Shown in pieces: positions 1-10,330 of a stretch of 64,000 nucleotides of DNA (positions within the stretch are counted from its first letter, which is position 1; each line of letters begins with the position of its first letter). The stretch spans positions 62,477,447 through 62,541,446 of the forward strand of contig CM057477.1 in the NCBI GenBank assembly GCA_030035585.1. The letters are read 5' to 3'. The notes below the pieces were generated by a model. That model ran no database searches and had not been told where the DNA came from. It saw only the letters and a list, made by a program, of their open reading frames with translations. Both the position numbers and the translations under genes were made by a program. Source of the DNA: Dugong dugon. Taxonomy: Eukaryota > Chordata > Mammalia > Sirenia > Dugongidae.

Positions 1-201
1 GTCAGCATCCAGTCAATCCTGACTCATGGTGATCCCATATGTGCCAGAGTAAAACTGTGCTCCATATAGGTTTTCAATGGCTGATTTTTTGGAAGTGTAT
101 CTCCAGGCCTTTCTTCCTAGGTGCATCTGGGTGGACTCAAATCTCCAACCTTTTGGTTAACAGCCAAGCACATTAACCATTTGCACCACCCAGTGACTCC
201 T
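1..201 (-). mobile_element. SINE-B copy, antisense
   Basis: Antisense tRNA-headed SINE. Read on the minus strand it has the B-type head, the GGAAG(A)AAGGCCTGG module, and a tail ending in an RTE-like ATGAGTC...GACT motif. The tail may start before the window. It is followed by the Tigger-like element at 272. Confidence 0.85.
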
Positions 202-271
202 CTTGGGCTATAAGGGAAGATAGGGGTGGAAAATCTTACATTTTTTAATGTATAAAGCCCAGATATACATA

Positions 272-758
272 TAGTCAGCCCTCCATATCTGTGGGTTCTG
301 CATCCACAGATTCAACCAACCACGGATAGAAAATATTCCAAAAAAAAAAAGAAAGAAACAGAATTCCACAATGTAAAACCTGAATTTGCAGTGAACCAAG
401 CAATACACCAAATCCATGCAAATGAAGTGATATGTAGGCAGACCTTGCTGTAACTGCCCACTATGTCACAGATCCTCAGTCTCTCTCCAGCACTCGCTGT
501 TTGAGCATTGCTTGCCTCGAGTCTTGTCATTATTCCCTAAACAATACCGTGTAACAACTATTTATATAACATTTACCTTGTATTAGGTATTCTAAGTAAT
601 CTAAGTATTCTAAGTAATGATTTCAAGTATACAGGAGGATGTGCTTAGGTTATATGCAAATACTATACCATATTATATAAAAGAATTCAGCATCCATGGA
701 TTTTGGTATCAGCAGGGGGTCCTGAAACCAATGTCCCATGGATACCGAGGGATGACTG
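272..758. mobile_element. Tigger-type non-autonomous DNA transposon (MER2-like)
   Basis: A 487-bp element with imperfect terminal inverted repeats: the left end reads TAGTCAGCCCTCC and the right end reads GAGGGATGACTG, the reverse complement of the same motif. It is flanked by TA at 270-271 and 759-760, the expected TcMar target duplication. Sub-terminal motifs (ATATCTGTGGGTTCTGCATC near the left end, CCATGGATACCGAGG near the right) match my memory of MER2/Tigger consensus. It has no transposase ORF, so it is a passive fossil. Confidence 0.85.
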
Positions 759-761
759 TAT

Positions 762-1984
762 AGTACATAAATAGATGCACATTATATCTGAGGCAGTAAA
801 ATTTCATAGGGGCAATTAGAGAAAAATAACTTAAAAAGGATCTTTAGGGGCAGGCAATAATGAAAAATAGTTTGAAGAATACTGAAATAATGTGCTTATA
901 CATCTTCTTGCCAAGTGGACCATGAGCCCTGTGTGAGTACCCAGAGCCTACGGAGTGGCAGTCACACAGAGTGTTTCTTAATAAATGTTGAATGTTGAAA
1001 GCTGGATATATACATACATGAATGAATGAATTCTTCCCCAAATCCTGAGGGTAGGCATTACTATCCTATTGGGGGAAGATAAGAAAACAGGGGCTAAGTG
1101 CCCTCCAACCACCACCAAAGTCCCAGAGTTGACAAATGCTAACAGAAACATTTTAAATCAGGAACTTTCAGATTCCAAATTCAATACTGTCTCACCCTAC
1201 TTTGGCACGACTGGTAGAATTCATACTGAAACAGGAGAATATAGTCTCCAAATTTCCTCCAACATTCAAGAATGTCTTGGTTGGAATATACTACGTCAAT
1301 TGGAGTATTCAAGTATCTTGTGGTCTCGCAGACTCAACAGAGATACTTCAGCTCAGGATGCGTTTGGGCGGGAACGGTGGCCTTCTACCCCTCTGGCAAC
1401 AGGGAGAATCCAAGTCATAACCAGTTGTACTTGTAATCGTCCCCTTAGCTTGGAACCTTGAGCCCTGCAGTTAATCCAATTAGATTAAAATTTTTAAACA
1501 AACCCAGCCTCAAGCCTCTGAACTGAGCATACAGAGCTACTTTGCCCTCAGGAGTTAGGGGTGAGGGAATAAGAAAAGCATACACACAATTGTCATGGGA
1601 GATTCAATAAGCTCACCGTCATGAGAGGGACTCAGGACATTCTAAGTGAGGAGATGAGCTAGAATAGGGAAATGCCACAGGAGATAATGAGGACACTAAT
1701 GTTATTGATAAAGATGCTTTCTTCGCTGAAAGCAAAGCAAAGCAAAGCGATGTCCATAAAAATGGTTTCATGAGTAAACTTGTTGAAGTAGAAGGAGCTG
1801 AGTAGCTCAAACCAGTGTTTTATCCTTTCCAAGGTCAAGAAGAGGTTTGAAATCGCATTTATGAGGCTGTTTTTTCAATCAAACTGTCCTTATTTTCCAC
1901 TCCTGAGCTCATGAGAAGAAGTAAAGCAGCAGACAAAAATCTCTGCTCTAGAGGCAGTTCACCCTCTGAGGACATAACTTTTGC
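762..1984. other. Low-copy sequence, no gene seen
   Basis: No coding pattern is convincing; a 130-codon frame at 1069-1461 has no recognisable domain. A GAATGAATGAAT run near 1018-1030 is followed by a faint MIR/L2-like stretch to about 1130. Confidence 0.5.
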
Positions 1985-2243
1985 TTTTAAGTATACACAC
2001 CTCATACATACAGAAAAAGTACACTAATCATAAGTCTATTGATTTTCACTAAATGTTCACCACCAATCAGATGAAGAAGTAGAACATTACCCAGAAGCCC
2101 CCCAAGTGGTCCCTCCCAGCCTCTCCCTCTCCTCATAGGTTATCATAGACATCTTTGCCCAGTTTGAAATTTAAAGAAATGCAGTAATATATACTATTTG
2201 TCTCTGACTTCTTTTGCTCGGTAATATGTTTGTGAGATCCGCC
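1985..2243 (-). mobile_element. Old L1 (L1M-type) antisense, 3' UTR segment
   Basis: The stretch runs through ...CACCACCAATCAG... to TTTGTGAGATCC, the antisense 3' part of old mammalian L1 elements. The match continues at 17395 with GCTTGTAGCAATAG...CATTGTATGGATG, so one L1 was split by about 15 kb of later insertions. It is non-functional. Confidence 0.75.
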
Positions 2244-2483
2244 AGGATTGTCTTGAGTCAATTTCTTTTGAGACATAAAGAGATAAAATGCAAGCTAGCA
2301 AGTAGAGATAAGGGAAAAGAGATGCCAAGTCACATGAAGATTGCACAGGAGCAGATGCTCAGAAGGGATAAAGGCTTTTATCTAGAGCTGACAGAAACAG
2401 AAAGCCTACCCCTAAAGCAGACACCCTGCATTCATATTTCTAGTGTCCTAAACTGTGAGAAAAAAAATTTTTCATTAAACCAC
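2244..2483 (+). repeat. MaLR 5' LTR, first piece (5'-truncated)
   Basis: It matches 17107-17345 closely (TCTTGAGTCAAT..., CTTTTGAGA(C/T)ATAAAGAGAT, GCCAAG(T/C)CACATGAAGA, AACTGTGAGAAA). It starts directly after the old L1 without the usual TGTCATGG terminus, so the 5' end is missing. It is cut at 2483 by RTE#1. Confidence 0.85.
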
Positions 2484-5299
2484 AGAGAAGAAACAGCTGC
2501 AAACATCCATGTAGATTCCAAATTCAATGTATGAGGTATGAATCTAGGAAAACTGGAAATCATCAAAAATAAAATGGAACACATAAAGATCGATATTCTA
2601 GGCATTAGTGAGATGAAATGGACTGGTATTGGCCATTTTGAGTCCAACAATGGTACAGTCTACTGTGCAGGGAATGACAAATTGAAGAAGAATGGCATCT
2701 CATTCATTGTTAAAAGAATATTTCAAGATCTATCCTGAAGTACAATTCTGTCAGTGATTGGATAATATCCACACTCCTACAAGTAAGAACAGTTAATATG
2801 ACTATTAATCAAATGTATTCATCATTCACTAAGGCCAAAGATGAAGAAAGTAAAGCATTTTGCCAATTTCAGCAATCTGAAATGGATCAAATATGCAATA
2901 AGGATGCAGTGAAAATTACTGGTGATTGGAATGCAAAAGTTGCAAACAAATAAGAAGGATCAATCGTTGGAAAACCCAGCCTTGGTGATAGAAATGATGC
3001 CAGAGATCATACAATAGAATTCTGCAAGACCAACGACTTCTTCATTGAAAATACCTTTTCTTAACCACATAAATGGCAACTATATATGTGGATCACCCTA
3101 CATGGAACACACAGGAATCAATTCGACTACATCTGTGGAAACAGATGATGGAGTAGATCAATATCATCAGTCAGAACAAGGCTGGAGCCCACTGCCGAGC
3201 AGACCATCAATTGCTAATATGCAAATTCAAGTTGAAGTTGAAGAAAAGTAGAGCAAGTCCATGAGAGCCAAAATACCTTGAATATACCCCACCTGAATTT
3301 AGAGACTACCTCAAGAATAGATTTGACACATTGAACACTAATGACTGAACTGTAGACAAGTTGTTGAATGACATCAAGGACATCACACATGAAGAAAGCA
3401 AGAGGCCATTAAAAAGACAGGAAAGAATAAAAAAACAAAAATGGATGTTAGAAGAGACTCTGAAACTTGCTCTTAAACATAAAGCAGCTAAAGCAAAAGA
3501 AAGAAATGATGAAGTAAAAGAGCTGAAGAAAAGATTTCAAAGAGCAAGCTTGAGAAGACAAACTAAAGTATCATAATGAAATGTGCAAAGACCTAGAATT
3601 AGAAAACCAAAATGGAAGAACACATTCAGCATTTCTCAAGCTGAAAGAACTGAAGAAAAAATTCAAGTCTTGAGTTGCAGTATTGAAGGATCTACAGAGA
3701 AAATATTGAACAATGCAGGAAGCATCAAAAGAAGATGGAAGGAATACACTGAGTCACTGTACCAAAAAGAATTGGTCGGTGTTCAACCCATTTCAGGAGG
3801 TAGCATATGATCAAGAACCAATGGTATTGAAGGAAGAAGTCCAAGCTACACTGAAGGCATTGGTGAAAAACAAGGCTCCAGGAATTGATGGCATACCAAC
3901 TGAGATATTTCAACAAACAGATGCAGCACTGCCAAGAAATATGGAGGACAGCTGCTTGGCCAACTGACTGGAAGAGATCCATATTTGTGTCCATTGCAAA
4001 GAAAGGTGATCCAATAGAATGTAGAAATTATCAACAATGTCATTAATAACACACACAAGTAAAATTATGCTGAAAATCATTCAAATGCAGTTGCAGTAGT
4101 ACATCAACAGGGAACTGCCAGAAATTCAAGCTGGATTCAGAAAAGGATGTGGAACGCGACATCATTGCTGATGTCAGATGGATCATAGCTGAAAGCAGAG
4201 AATACCAGAAAGATGGTTACTTGTGTTTTATTGACTATGAAAAGGAATTTGACTGTGTGGATCATAACAAATTATGGAAATCATTGAGTAGAATTTGAAT
4301 TCCCCAACACTTAATTGTGCTCATGAGGAACCTGTTCATAGACCAAGAGGCAGTCATTTGAACAGAAAAAGAGGACACTGCATGGTTTAAAGTCAGGAAA
4401 GGTGTGAGTCAGGGTTGTATCCTTTCGCCATACTTATTCAGTCTGTATGCTGAGCAAATACTCCAAGAAGCTGGACTATATGAAGAACAGGGCATCAGGA
4501 CTGGAGGAAGACTCATTAACAATCTGTGATACGCAGTTGGCACAAACTTGCTTGCTAAAAGCAAAGAGGACTTGAAGCACTTACTGATGAAGATCATAGA
4601 CTACAGCTTTCAGTGTGGATTGCACCTCAACATAAAGAAAACAAAAAATCCTCACAACTGGACCAATAAACAATATCATGATAAACCGAGAAAATATTGA
4701 AGTTGTCAAGGATTTCATTTTACCAATATCCATGGAAGCAGTAGTCAAGAAATCCAACGACGCATTGCATTGGGCAAATCTGCTGCAAAAGACTTCTTTA
4801 AAGTGTTAAAAAGCAAAGATGTCACTTTGTGGACGAAGATGTACCTGATCCAAGCCATGGTATTTTTAATCACCTCATATGCATGTGAAAGCTAGAAAAT
4901 GAATAAAGAGGACCAAAGAAGAATTGACACCTTTGAATTATGGTGTTAGAGAATATTGACTATACCTTGGACTGCCAAGAAGAACAAACAAATTTATCTT
5001 GGAAGAAGTACAGCTGGAATGCTCCTTAGAAGCGAGGATGGTGAGACTACTTCTCACATACTTTGGACACGTTATCAGGAGGAACCAGTCCCTGGAGAAG
5101 GACATCATGCTTGGTAAATTAGAGGGTCAGCGAAAAAGAGGAAGACCCTCGATGAGATGGACTGACACAGTGGCTGCAACAGTTGGTTCAAGCATAACAA
5201 TGATTGTGAGGATGGTACAGCACCAGGCAGTGTTTCGTTCTGTTGTACAGAAGGTTGCCATCAGTCGGAACCTACCCGACGGCACCTAACAACAACAAC
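2484..5299 (+). mobile_element. RTE (BovB-like) LINE copy 1, 5'-truncated
   Basis: The copy is inserted in the 5' LTR. It begins in the RTE leader (GAGAAGAAACAGCTGCAAAC) and ends CGGCACCTAACAACAACAAC, the AACA-repeat tail of the family. A short target duplication is visible: AAACCAC at 2477-2483 and AAAGCCAC at 5300-5307, with one indel or mismatch. It is the longest RTE copy in the window, containing endonuclease, reverse transcriptase and C-terminal segments, but it is decayed by stops and frameshifts. Confidence 0.92.
2538..5289 (+). pseudogene. RTE ORF2 (endonuclease/reverse transcriptase), dead
   Basis: In life this family's single large protein nicks target DNA (APE-type endonuclease) and copies the RNA by reverse transcriptase. 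Visible in order: ISEMKWTGIGHF (endonuclease N-terminus, about 2600-2635), GDWNAKV (about 2920), PGIDGIPTEIF (RT, about 3880-3910), FIDYEKEFDCVDHNKLW (about 4229-4278), YAVG where YADD is expected (about 4529-4540), and GHVIRRNQSLEKDIMLGK near the C-terminus (about 5060-5115). The catalytic YADD is replaced by YAVG, with an in-frame TGA just before it. At least several frame changes break the sequence, so no enzyme can be made. Confidence 0.9.
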
Positions 5300-5352
5300 A
5301 AAGCCACCCACTTGTGATATATCTGTTACAGCAGCACTAGATAACTACAACA
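5300..5352 (+). repeat. MaLR 5' LTR, second piece
   Basis: It continues AAAGCCAC(C)CACTTGTG...GCAGCACTAGATAACTA, the LTR terminus, matching 17344-17394. It resumes the LTR exactly after RTE#1 and passes into the internal region. Confidence 0.85.
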
Positions 5353-5469
5353 GAATTTAGTACCGGCAATGGGGTGTTGCTGTAATAAGTTCCTACAACA
5401 TGCAAGTGGCTTTGAATTTGGTAATGAGTAGAGGCTGGAAGAGTTTTAAGACGCCTAATAGTAAAAGTT

Positions 5470-5638
5470 GGGAGCCTTGGTAGCACAGTGGTTAAGAACT
5501 CAGCTGCTCACCAAAAGGTTAGCAGTTCGAATCCACCAGCCACTCCTTGGAAACTCTATGGGGGCAGTTCTACTCTGTCCTATAGGGTCGCTATGAGTTG
5601 GAATCAACTTGAAGGCAGTTGGTTTGGTTTGGCTTTGG
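5470..5638 (+). mobile_element. SINE-A copy, sense
   Basis: The tRNA-derived head GGAGCCTTGGTAGCACAGTG carries an A-box-like TAGCACAGTGG and a B-box-like AGTTCGAATCC. It is followed by TGGAAACTCTATGGGGGCAG and an RTE-like tail CGCTATGAGTTGGAATCAAC. It is inserted in the MaLR internal region. Confidence 0.9.
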
Positions 5639-6097
5639 TAAATAATAAAGGCTTAGATTGCCTTGAAGAGACTGTTGGTATAATTATGGAGGTCAAAGGC
5701 AATTCTCATGAGGGCACAGAAGGAAGTGAGGAGATCTGTAGAGAAAGTCTCTATCATCTCTATATGGCACTAGAAACAGAATGTTGCTTAAAGTGTGGGC
5801 CTTAAGTGTGCTTCTGGTGAGGTGTGAAAGACAATGATGAACATGTGATTGGACATTGGAGCAAGGATGATGCTTTTTATGCAATGGCAAAGAACTTGTT
5901 TGAATTATTTCCAAAAAATTTGGTGGAGAGTAGAACTTGTAAGTGATGAACCTGGGTATCTGGCTGAGGAGATTTCTAAGCAAGATTTTAAAGAAGAATG
6001 CTGTCTTCCTCTTTGAGTTCTACAAGCAGGAAATAGGCCAAAGGAGCTATATCTGTTGTCCCTCAAGAAAAGAAAAGAACCATCCCTGAAGCCAGTG

Positions 6098-6412
6098 GCA
6101 TATCTAGGGTATTGCACCAGCCCTGGTCACGTGGCCCCACTGAGCAGATTCCATTAACCCAATATGGCCCAAGGGCTTTACTCAAGCCTGTTAATGTGTT
6201 AATTAAAGGATTAAGGACTTGACTTGTACTTTTGAACTGATATTATGGTAAAATTATCTAAAAGAGGGGTGTCAGATGTTTGGATAGGGGCATAATTTCA
6301 GTGCTTGCCATAGGTGTCATTTTCTGTAGATATACAGCTGGCTGTACCAAGTTAATAGAAACTACTCAGTGGTGCCTCGCACCCAGGGCTGGTGCAGTAC
6401 CTGCCATATATT
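6098..6412. mobile_element. Possible inverted-repeat (MITE/hAT-like) element
   Basis: The left arm TGCACCAGCCCTGG (about 6113-6125) has its reverse complement CCAGGGCTGGTGCA at about 6383-6396. Weaker pairing extends on both sides (about 45 bases per arm; GGCCCCACTGAG against CTCAGTGGTGCC). The left edge CAGTGGCATATCTAGGG looks like a hAT-type terminus, but no clean 8-bp duplication is seen. About 220 bases lie between the arms, with no ORF. It could also be a fortuitous or duplicated segment of the host element. Confidence 0.45.
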
Positions 6413-7248
6413 AGTTACACCTGCACCCAGAGTAGCTCAGAGATCAGCAGAACTGTTGGAAGAAGCACCATAGCTCTGTAGGTCTCAAAGTGTGGGGCCA
6501 CAGCCTCCAGGTTCTCAAAAGGTAGAGCCAAGGCCTCCTAGGTTTCAAAGAGTCAGATCTTCACTACAGCTCAGTTCCAGAGTGTAGAACTGTCATTCAC
6601 GAGTGTCAGGGGGATGGGGCCACTGCCCAAATCGGAGGGGGCAGGGATACCATGCTAAAAGGGCAGAAGAATGGGGCCTGGTGGGGTCAAGGGGGTGGGC
6701 GCACCACTCAGATAGACTAGAAGAATGGACCTGCCCATATCCATGGGAGCAGAGTTGCCATCCCAGTGTGCCTGAAAGATGAGTCTGAAGCCCTGGGGTG
6801 AGGGTCTTCCACCGAATCCAGAGGGCATGGCCAACACCCAGAGTCTGGAGGACAGGGCTATTGCCCATATGGTCTCAGAGAACAGAGGATTATTTTCAAG
6901 CTTTGAGAGTTAATGTGTTCTGCTAGGTTTTGGACTTTCTTGGTGCCCGTTATCCCTTCTTTTCTTTCAATTTCTCCCATTTGTAATTGAAATGTCTACC
7001 TTGTGCCTGTTCCACTATTGTACGTTGGAAACAGATAATTTGTTGTCTTGATTCCACAGGTTCACAGATAAAGAGGAATTTTGTCCCAGGATGGAATATG
7101 CCTAAAGTCTCAGCCATATTTGATTCAGCTGATTCAGAAGATGATATTTTGAACCTGGAGTTAATTTAAGACTTTTGTGATGATGTGATGAGGTGAATAC
7201 ATTTTACATGTGGCAAGGACATGAATTTTGGGGGTCCAAAGGATGGAA

Positions 7249-7312
7249 TGTTATGGATTGCATTGTGTCCCCCAAAATATGTGTTGTAAATCCTAACCTC
7301 TGTGCCTGTGCT
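7249..7312 (+). repeat. MaLR 3' LTR, first piece
   Basis: It starts TGTTATGGATTGCATTGTGT, the TG...CA LTR terminus of this family (compare 60077, TGTCATGGATTGAATTATGT). It is interrupted at 7312 after TGCCTGTGCT by RTE#2, and the same ten bases recur at 17037-17046. Confidence 0.88.
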
Positions 7313-7511
7313 CCCCATGCATCTGTCAGTTTGTAGTACTCTGGTGGTTTGGGTGTTACTGTGATGCTGGAATCTATGCCACCAGTATTCAAATACCAGC
7401 AGTCACCCATGGTGGACATGTTTCAGCTTAGCTTCCAGACTAAGACAGACTAGGATGAAGGACCTGGCAGGCTACTTCTGAAAAAAATTAGCGAGTTAAA
7501 ATCTTATGAAT
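7313..7511 (+). mobile_element. RTE copy 2, 5' leader piece
   Basis: ATCTGTCAGTTTGTAGTACT starts the RTE leader, followed by GTTACTGTGATGCTGGAA, TTTCAGCTTAGCTTCCAGAC and ACTAAGACAGACTAGGATGA. It closely matches the second leader copy at about 63416-63605. It is interrupted by a full-length L1 after CTTATGAAT; the rest resumes at 15098. Confidence 0.88.
7498..7511. repeat. L1 target-site duplication, left copy
   Basis: AAAATCTTATGAAT, identical to 15084-15097. This fixes the L1 insertion at base resolution. Confidence 0.95.
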
Positions 7512-8938
7512 AGGAGGTGGGGCCAAGATGGTGGAGTAGTCAGATGCTTCCGTTGGATCCTTTTACGACAAAGACCTGAAAAAACAAGTGCTTTGATTAT
7601 ATATGGCAATCTGGGGGCCCTGAACATCAAAGGCAGAGTTGAGGAACTGGACTGAGTGACAGGGGATGGAGAGATGGTTCGGAAGCAGCAAGGAGTTGCC
7701 AGACCTGACCCAGTGAGAGCCCGAGCCCTTCAGGCCTGAGCAGCTCGTGGGTGAGTGGTGAGGCAGGCAAGCAGCGGTGCTCAGGAGGTGCATTTTCTGC
7801 ACCAGGTGAGACCCAGCACCGAAGAGTCTACACAGCCACCCAAAACTAGGGAGAAGCAGCCATTATTGGTGAAAGATAAGTACTTGTGTACAGCTTACTG
7901 TGTGGAACAAAAACAGCCCCCATAGGGAAAAACTTCTCTCCCATTTACCTCCCTGCTGCCTGTTCTGCACTGGGTCCTGGACCGGCTTCAGCAATTCCGA
8001 AGTCCCCTTGGCTAGAAGTAGGATCCATCACACACCCGGAGCCATTCTCCCTGCCTTGGAGAGTGAGCAAATTAACAAATGGGAAAAAAATAAACTGCCA
8101 GCTCCCCTAAGCCAAGAACCCAGGGTAGGCACAGCTCCTTTGCCTAGGCACAGGCATAAGGGGTCCATGGACTTTGAGTGCCTTTCTCCCTGCATAGACT
8201 TGTGTGGGCCCATCTCAACAGCCTAGGCCCTCATTACCGCAGTACAACAAGGTATGTACTGGAACCCTAACTTCAACTCTTTCAGCTGTGAAGTGGCAGT
8301 TTCTTGACATGTGACACTGCTCTGCCCATCAAGCAGGGTCTTCACCTACCCACATCAGGGGCCTGAGGACTGGTGGCTCCACCCATGTCACCTAGCCACC
8401 TGCAATAGGGGCTCATGACTAAGAGGTGCCCCCCAGTCCTTACAGCCAACAGCATTAGGTGTTCACAGTCCGGCTGCAAAACCTACCCACCAACATGCTC
8501 TAGGGAACAGAGACATAGCTTCCTCCTGGACACTCAGGGGTGGCCATCAGCCAACTGCCTTGCTCAGAGTGTGTCCCCCTGCTGCAGTCTGATGCCTGTG
8601 CCTACACCAATCACCCATGCCTGTCTAGGACTGTAAGTTAGAGCCTACTCCACACATTTGCTGGCTATCTGCCTGGGCACCTAAGCTGAATCCATACAGG
8701 AGGAGTGGGTGGACTCCTGAGCTCACATACTTAGTAACAGATCTAACCACCTGGTGACAGTACACTAGAGCTTCAAAGGTGCCAATAATCAAACTAGCTC
8801 ATATGAGCAGTCTATTTGGGCATATCAAAACAAAACAAGAAGACAGGACACATAAAATAACATAAAATAAATAAATGCAATAACTTATTGATAGCTTGGA
8901 GACAACAGTCAATATCAAATCACATAAAGAGGCAATCC
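7512..8938 (+). promoter_or_regulatory. L1#1 5' UTR (internal promoter region)
   Basis: About 1.4 kb upstream of ORF1. L1 5' UTRs normally carry the internal RNA polymerase II promoter; I infer that role here from position and from the canonical first 20 bases. I see no clear tandem monomers. The ORFs that can be read across it have no known domain. Confidence 0.75.
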
Positions 8939-9855
8939 ATGATGGCTTCAGCAAGCTCCCAAAATAAAGAATCAAGAAATTTTCCAGAGGAGGAAAATTT
9001 CTTAGAATTACCAGAGGCAGAATACAAAAGATTAATATACAGAAATCTACAAGAAATTAGGAAGGAAATTAATCAAAACACAGAACATACAATAGAGGAA
9101 ATTAAACAGATTAGAAAAGAGCATAATGACAAATTTCACAGGCTGCAAGAACCCATAGAGAGACAGCAGTCAGAAATCAAGAATATTAACAATAAAATTT
9201 CAGAATTAGACAACTCAATAGAAAGTCATAGGAGCAGAATTGAGGCAATGGAAGTCAGAATCATTGAGACTGAAGATAAAGCACTTGACACCAACTTATT
9301 TGAGGAAAAATTGGATAAAAAGATTTTAAAAAATGAAGAAACACTAAGAATAATGTGGAACTCTATCAAGAGGAATAACCTACGAGTGACTGGAGTACCT
9401 GAACAGGGAGGGATAACAGAAAATACAGAACAAATTGGGAAGATTTGTTGGCAGAAAACTTCTCTGATATCGTGAAAGATGACAAGATATCTATCCAAGA
9501 TGCTCATCGAACCCCACATAAAGTAGATCCCAAAAGAAAGTCACCAAGACATATTATAATCAAACTTGCCAAAACCAAAGATAAAGAGAGAATTTTAAGA
9601 GCAGCTTGGGATAAACAAAAAGTCATCTACAAAGGGGAGTCAATAAGAATAAGCTCGGACTACTCAGTAGAAACCATGCAGGCAAGAAGGCAATGGGATG
9701 ACATATATAAAGCCTTGAAGGAAAAAAACTGCCAGCTACGAATTATACATCCTGCAAAACTGTCTCTCAAATATGATGGCAAAATTACAGCATTTGCAGA
9801 TAAACAGAAGTTTAGGGAATTTGCAAAAACCAAACCAAAATTAAAGAAACACTAA
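8939..9855 (+). pseudogene. L1#1 ORF1p (RNA-binding chaperone), frameshifted
   Basis: In active L1s, ORF1p is a trimeric RNA-binding protein that coats L1 RNA. The frame opens at ATG 8939 (MMASASSQNKE). Residues about 50-120 look like a coiled coil rich in E, K, I and N (IKNINNKISELDNSIESHRS). The middle contains LRIMWNSIKRNNLRVTGVPE, typical of the RRM domain. One base appears lost in the T run at about 9435. This moves the C-terminal part (LAENFSDIVKD..., PRHIIIKLAKTKDKERIL, AKLSLKYDGK) to another frame, which continues to the stop at 9855. Apart from that lesion it is remarkably complete. Confidence 0.92.
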
Positions 9856-10330
9856 AGGGAGTCCTCTGGTTAGAAAATCAGTAAATCAGATAACAACCCA
9901 AGACTAGAACACAGGACAGAGCAACCAGATATCAACCCAGATAGGGAAGTCACAAAAATTAATCAAAGCTAAAACACTGAAAATAGGAAATAGATGTCAA
10001 TATGTAAAAGATGACAACATTAAAACAAAAAGGAGGGACTTAAAAAATGTAGACATAGACTTTGTATATGGAGAGGAAGTCAAGGTGAAATAAAGAAATA
10101 AAAGACTGGTATAAACTTAGAATAATAGGGGTAAATATCAAGGTAACCACAAAGGAAACTAACAATCCTACCAGACAAAATTAAAAACTAGAAAAATATA
10201 AAGGCTCAGCAAACACAAAATCAAAAACAATGAAAAAGATGAACAGAAAATACGTAAAGAAAAATGACTCAGCACAGAGAATTCAGTGAAACAAAGAAAC
10301 TGTGAACAACACACAAAAAAAGACATCAAA

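Larger units (their letters stand above)
5353..7248 (+). mobile_element. MaLR internal region
   Basis: Non-coding-looking internal sequence between the two LTRs. The left edge (GGCAATGGGGTGTTGCTG, GTGGCTTTGAATTTGGTAAT) and right edge (CAATTTCTCCCATTTG, then AAGGACATGAATTTTGGGGG just before TGTTATGG) resemble THE1/MST-type internal sequence. It carries a SINE-A (5470-5638) and a small inverted-repeat element (about 6098-6412). No reverse transcriptase or protease motif is visible. Confidence 0.8.

Noticed and set aside
1069-1461. 130-codon plus-strand frame
   Set aside because: A second frame overlaps it (1202-1420), composition is not gene-like, and no family is recognised.
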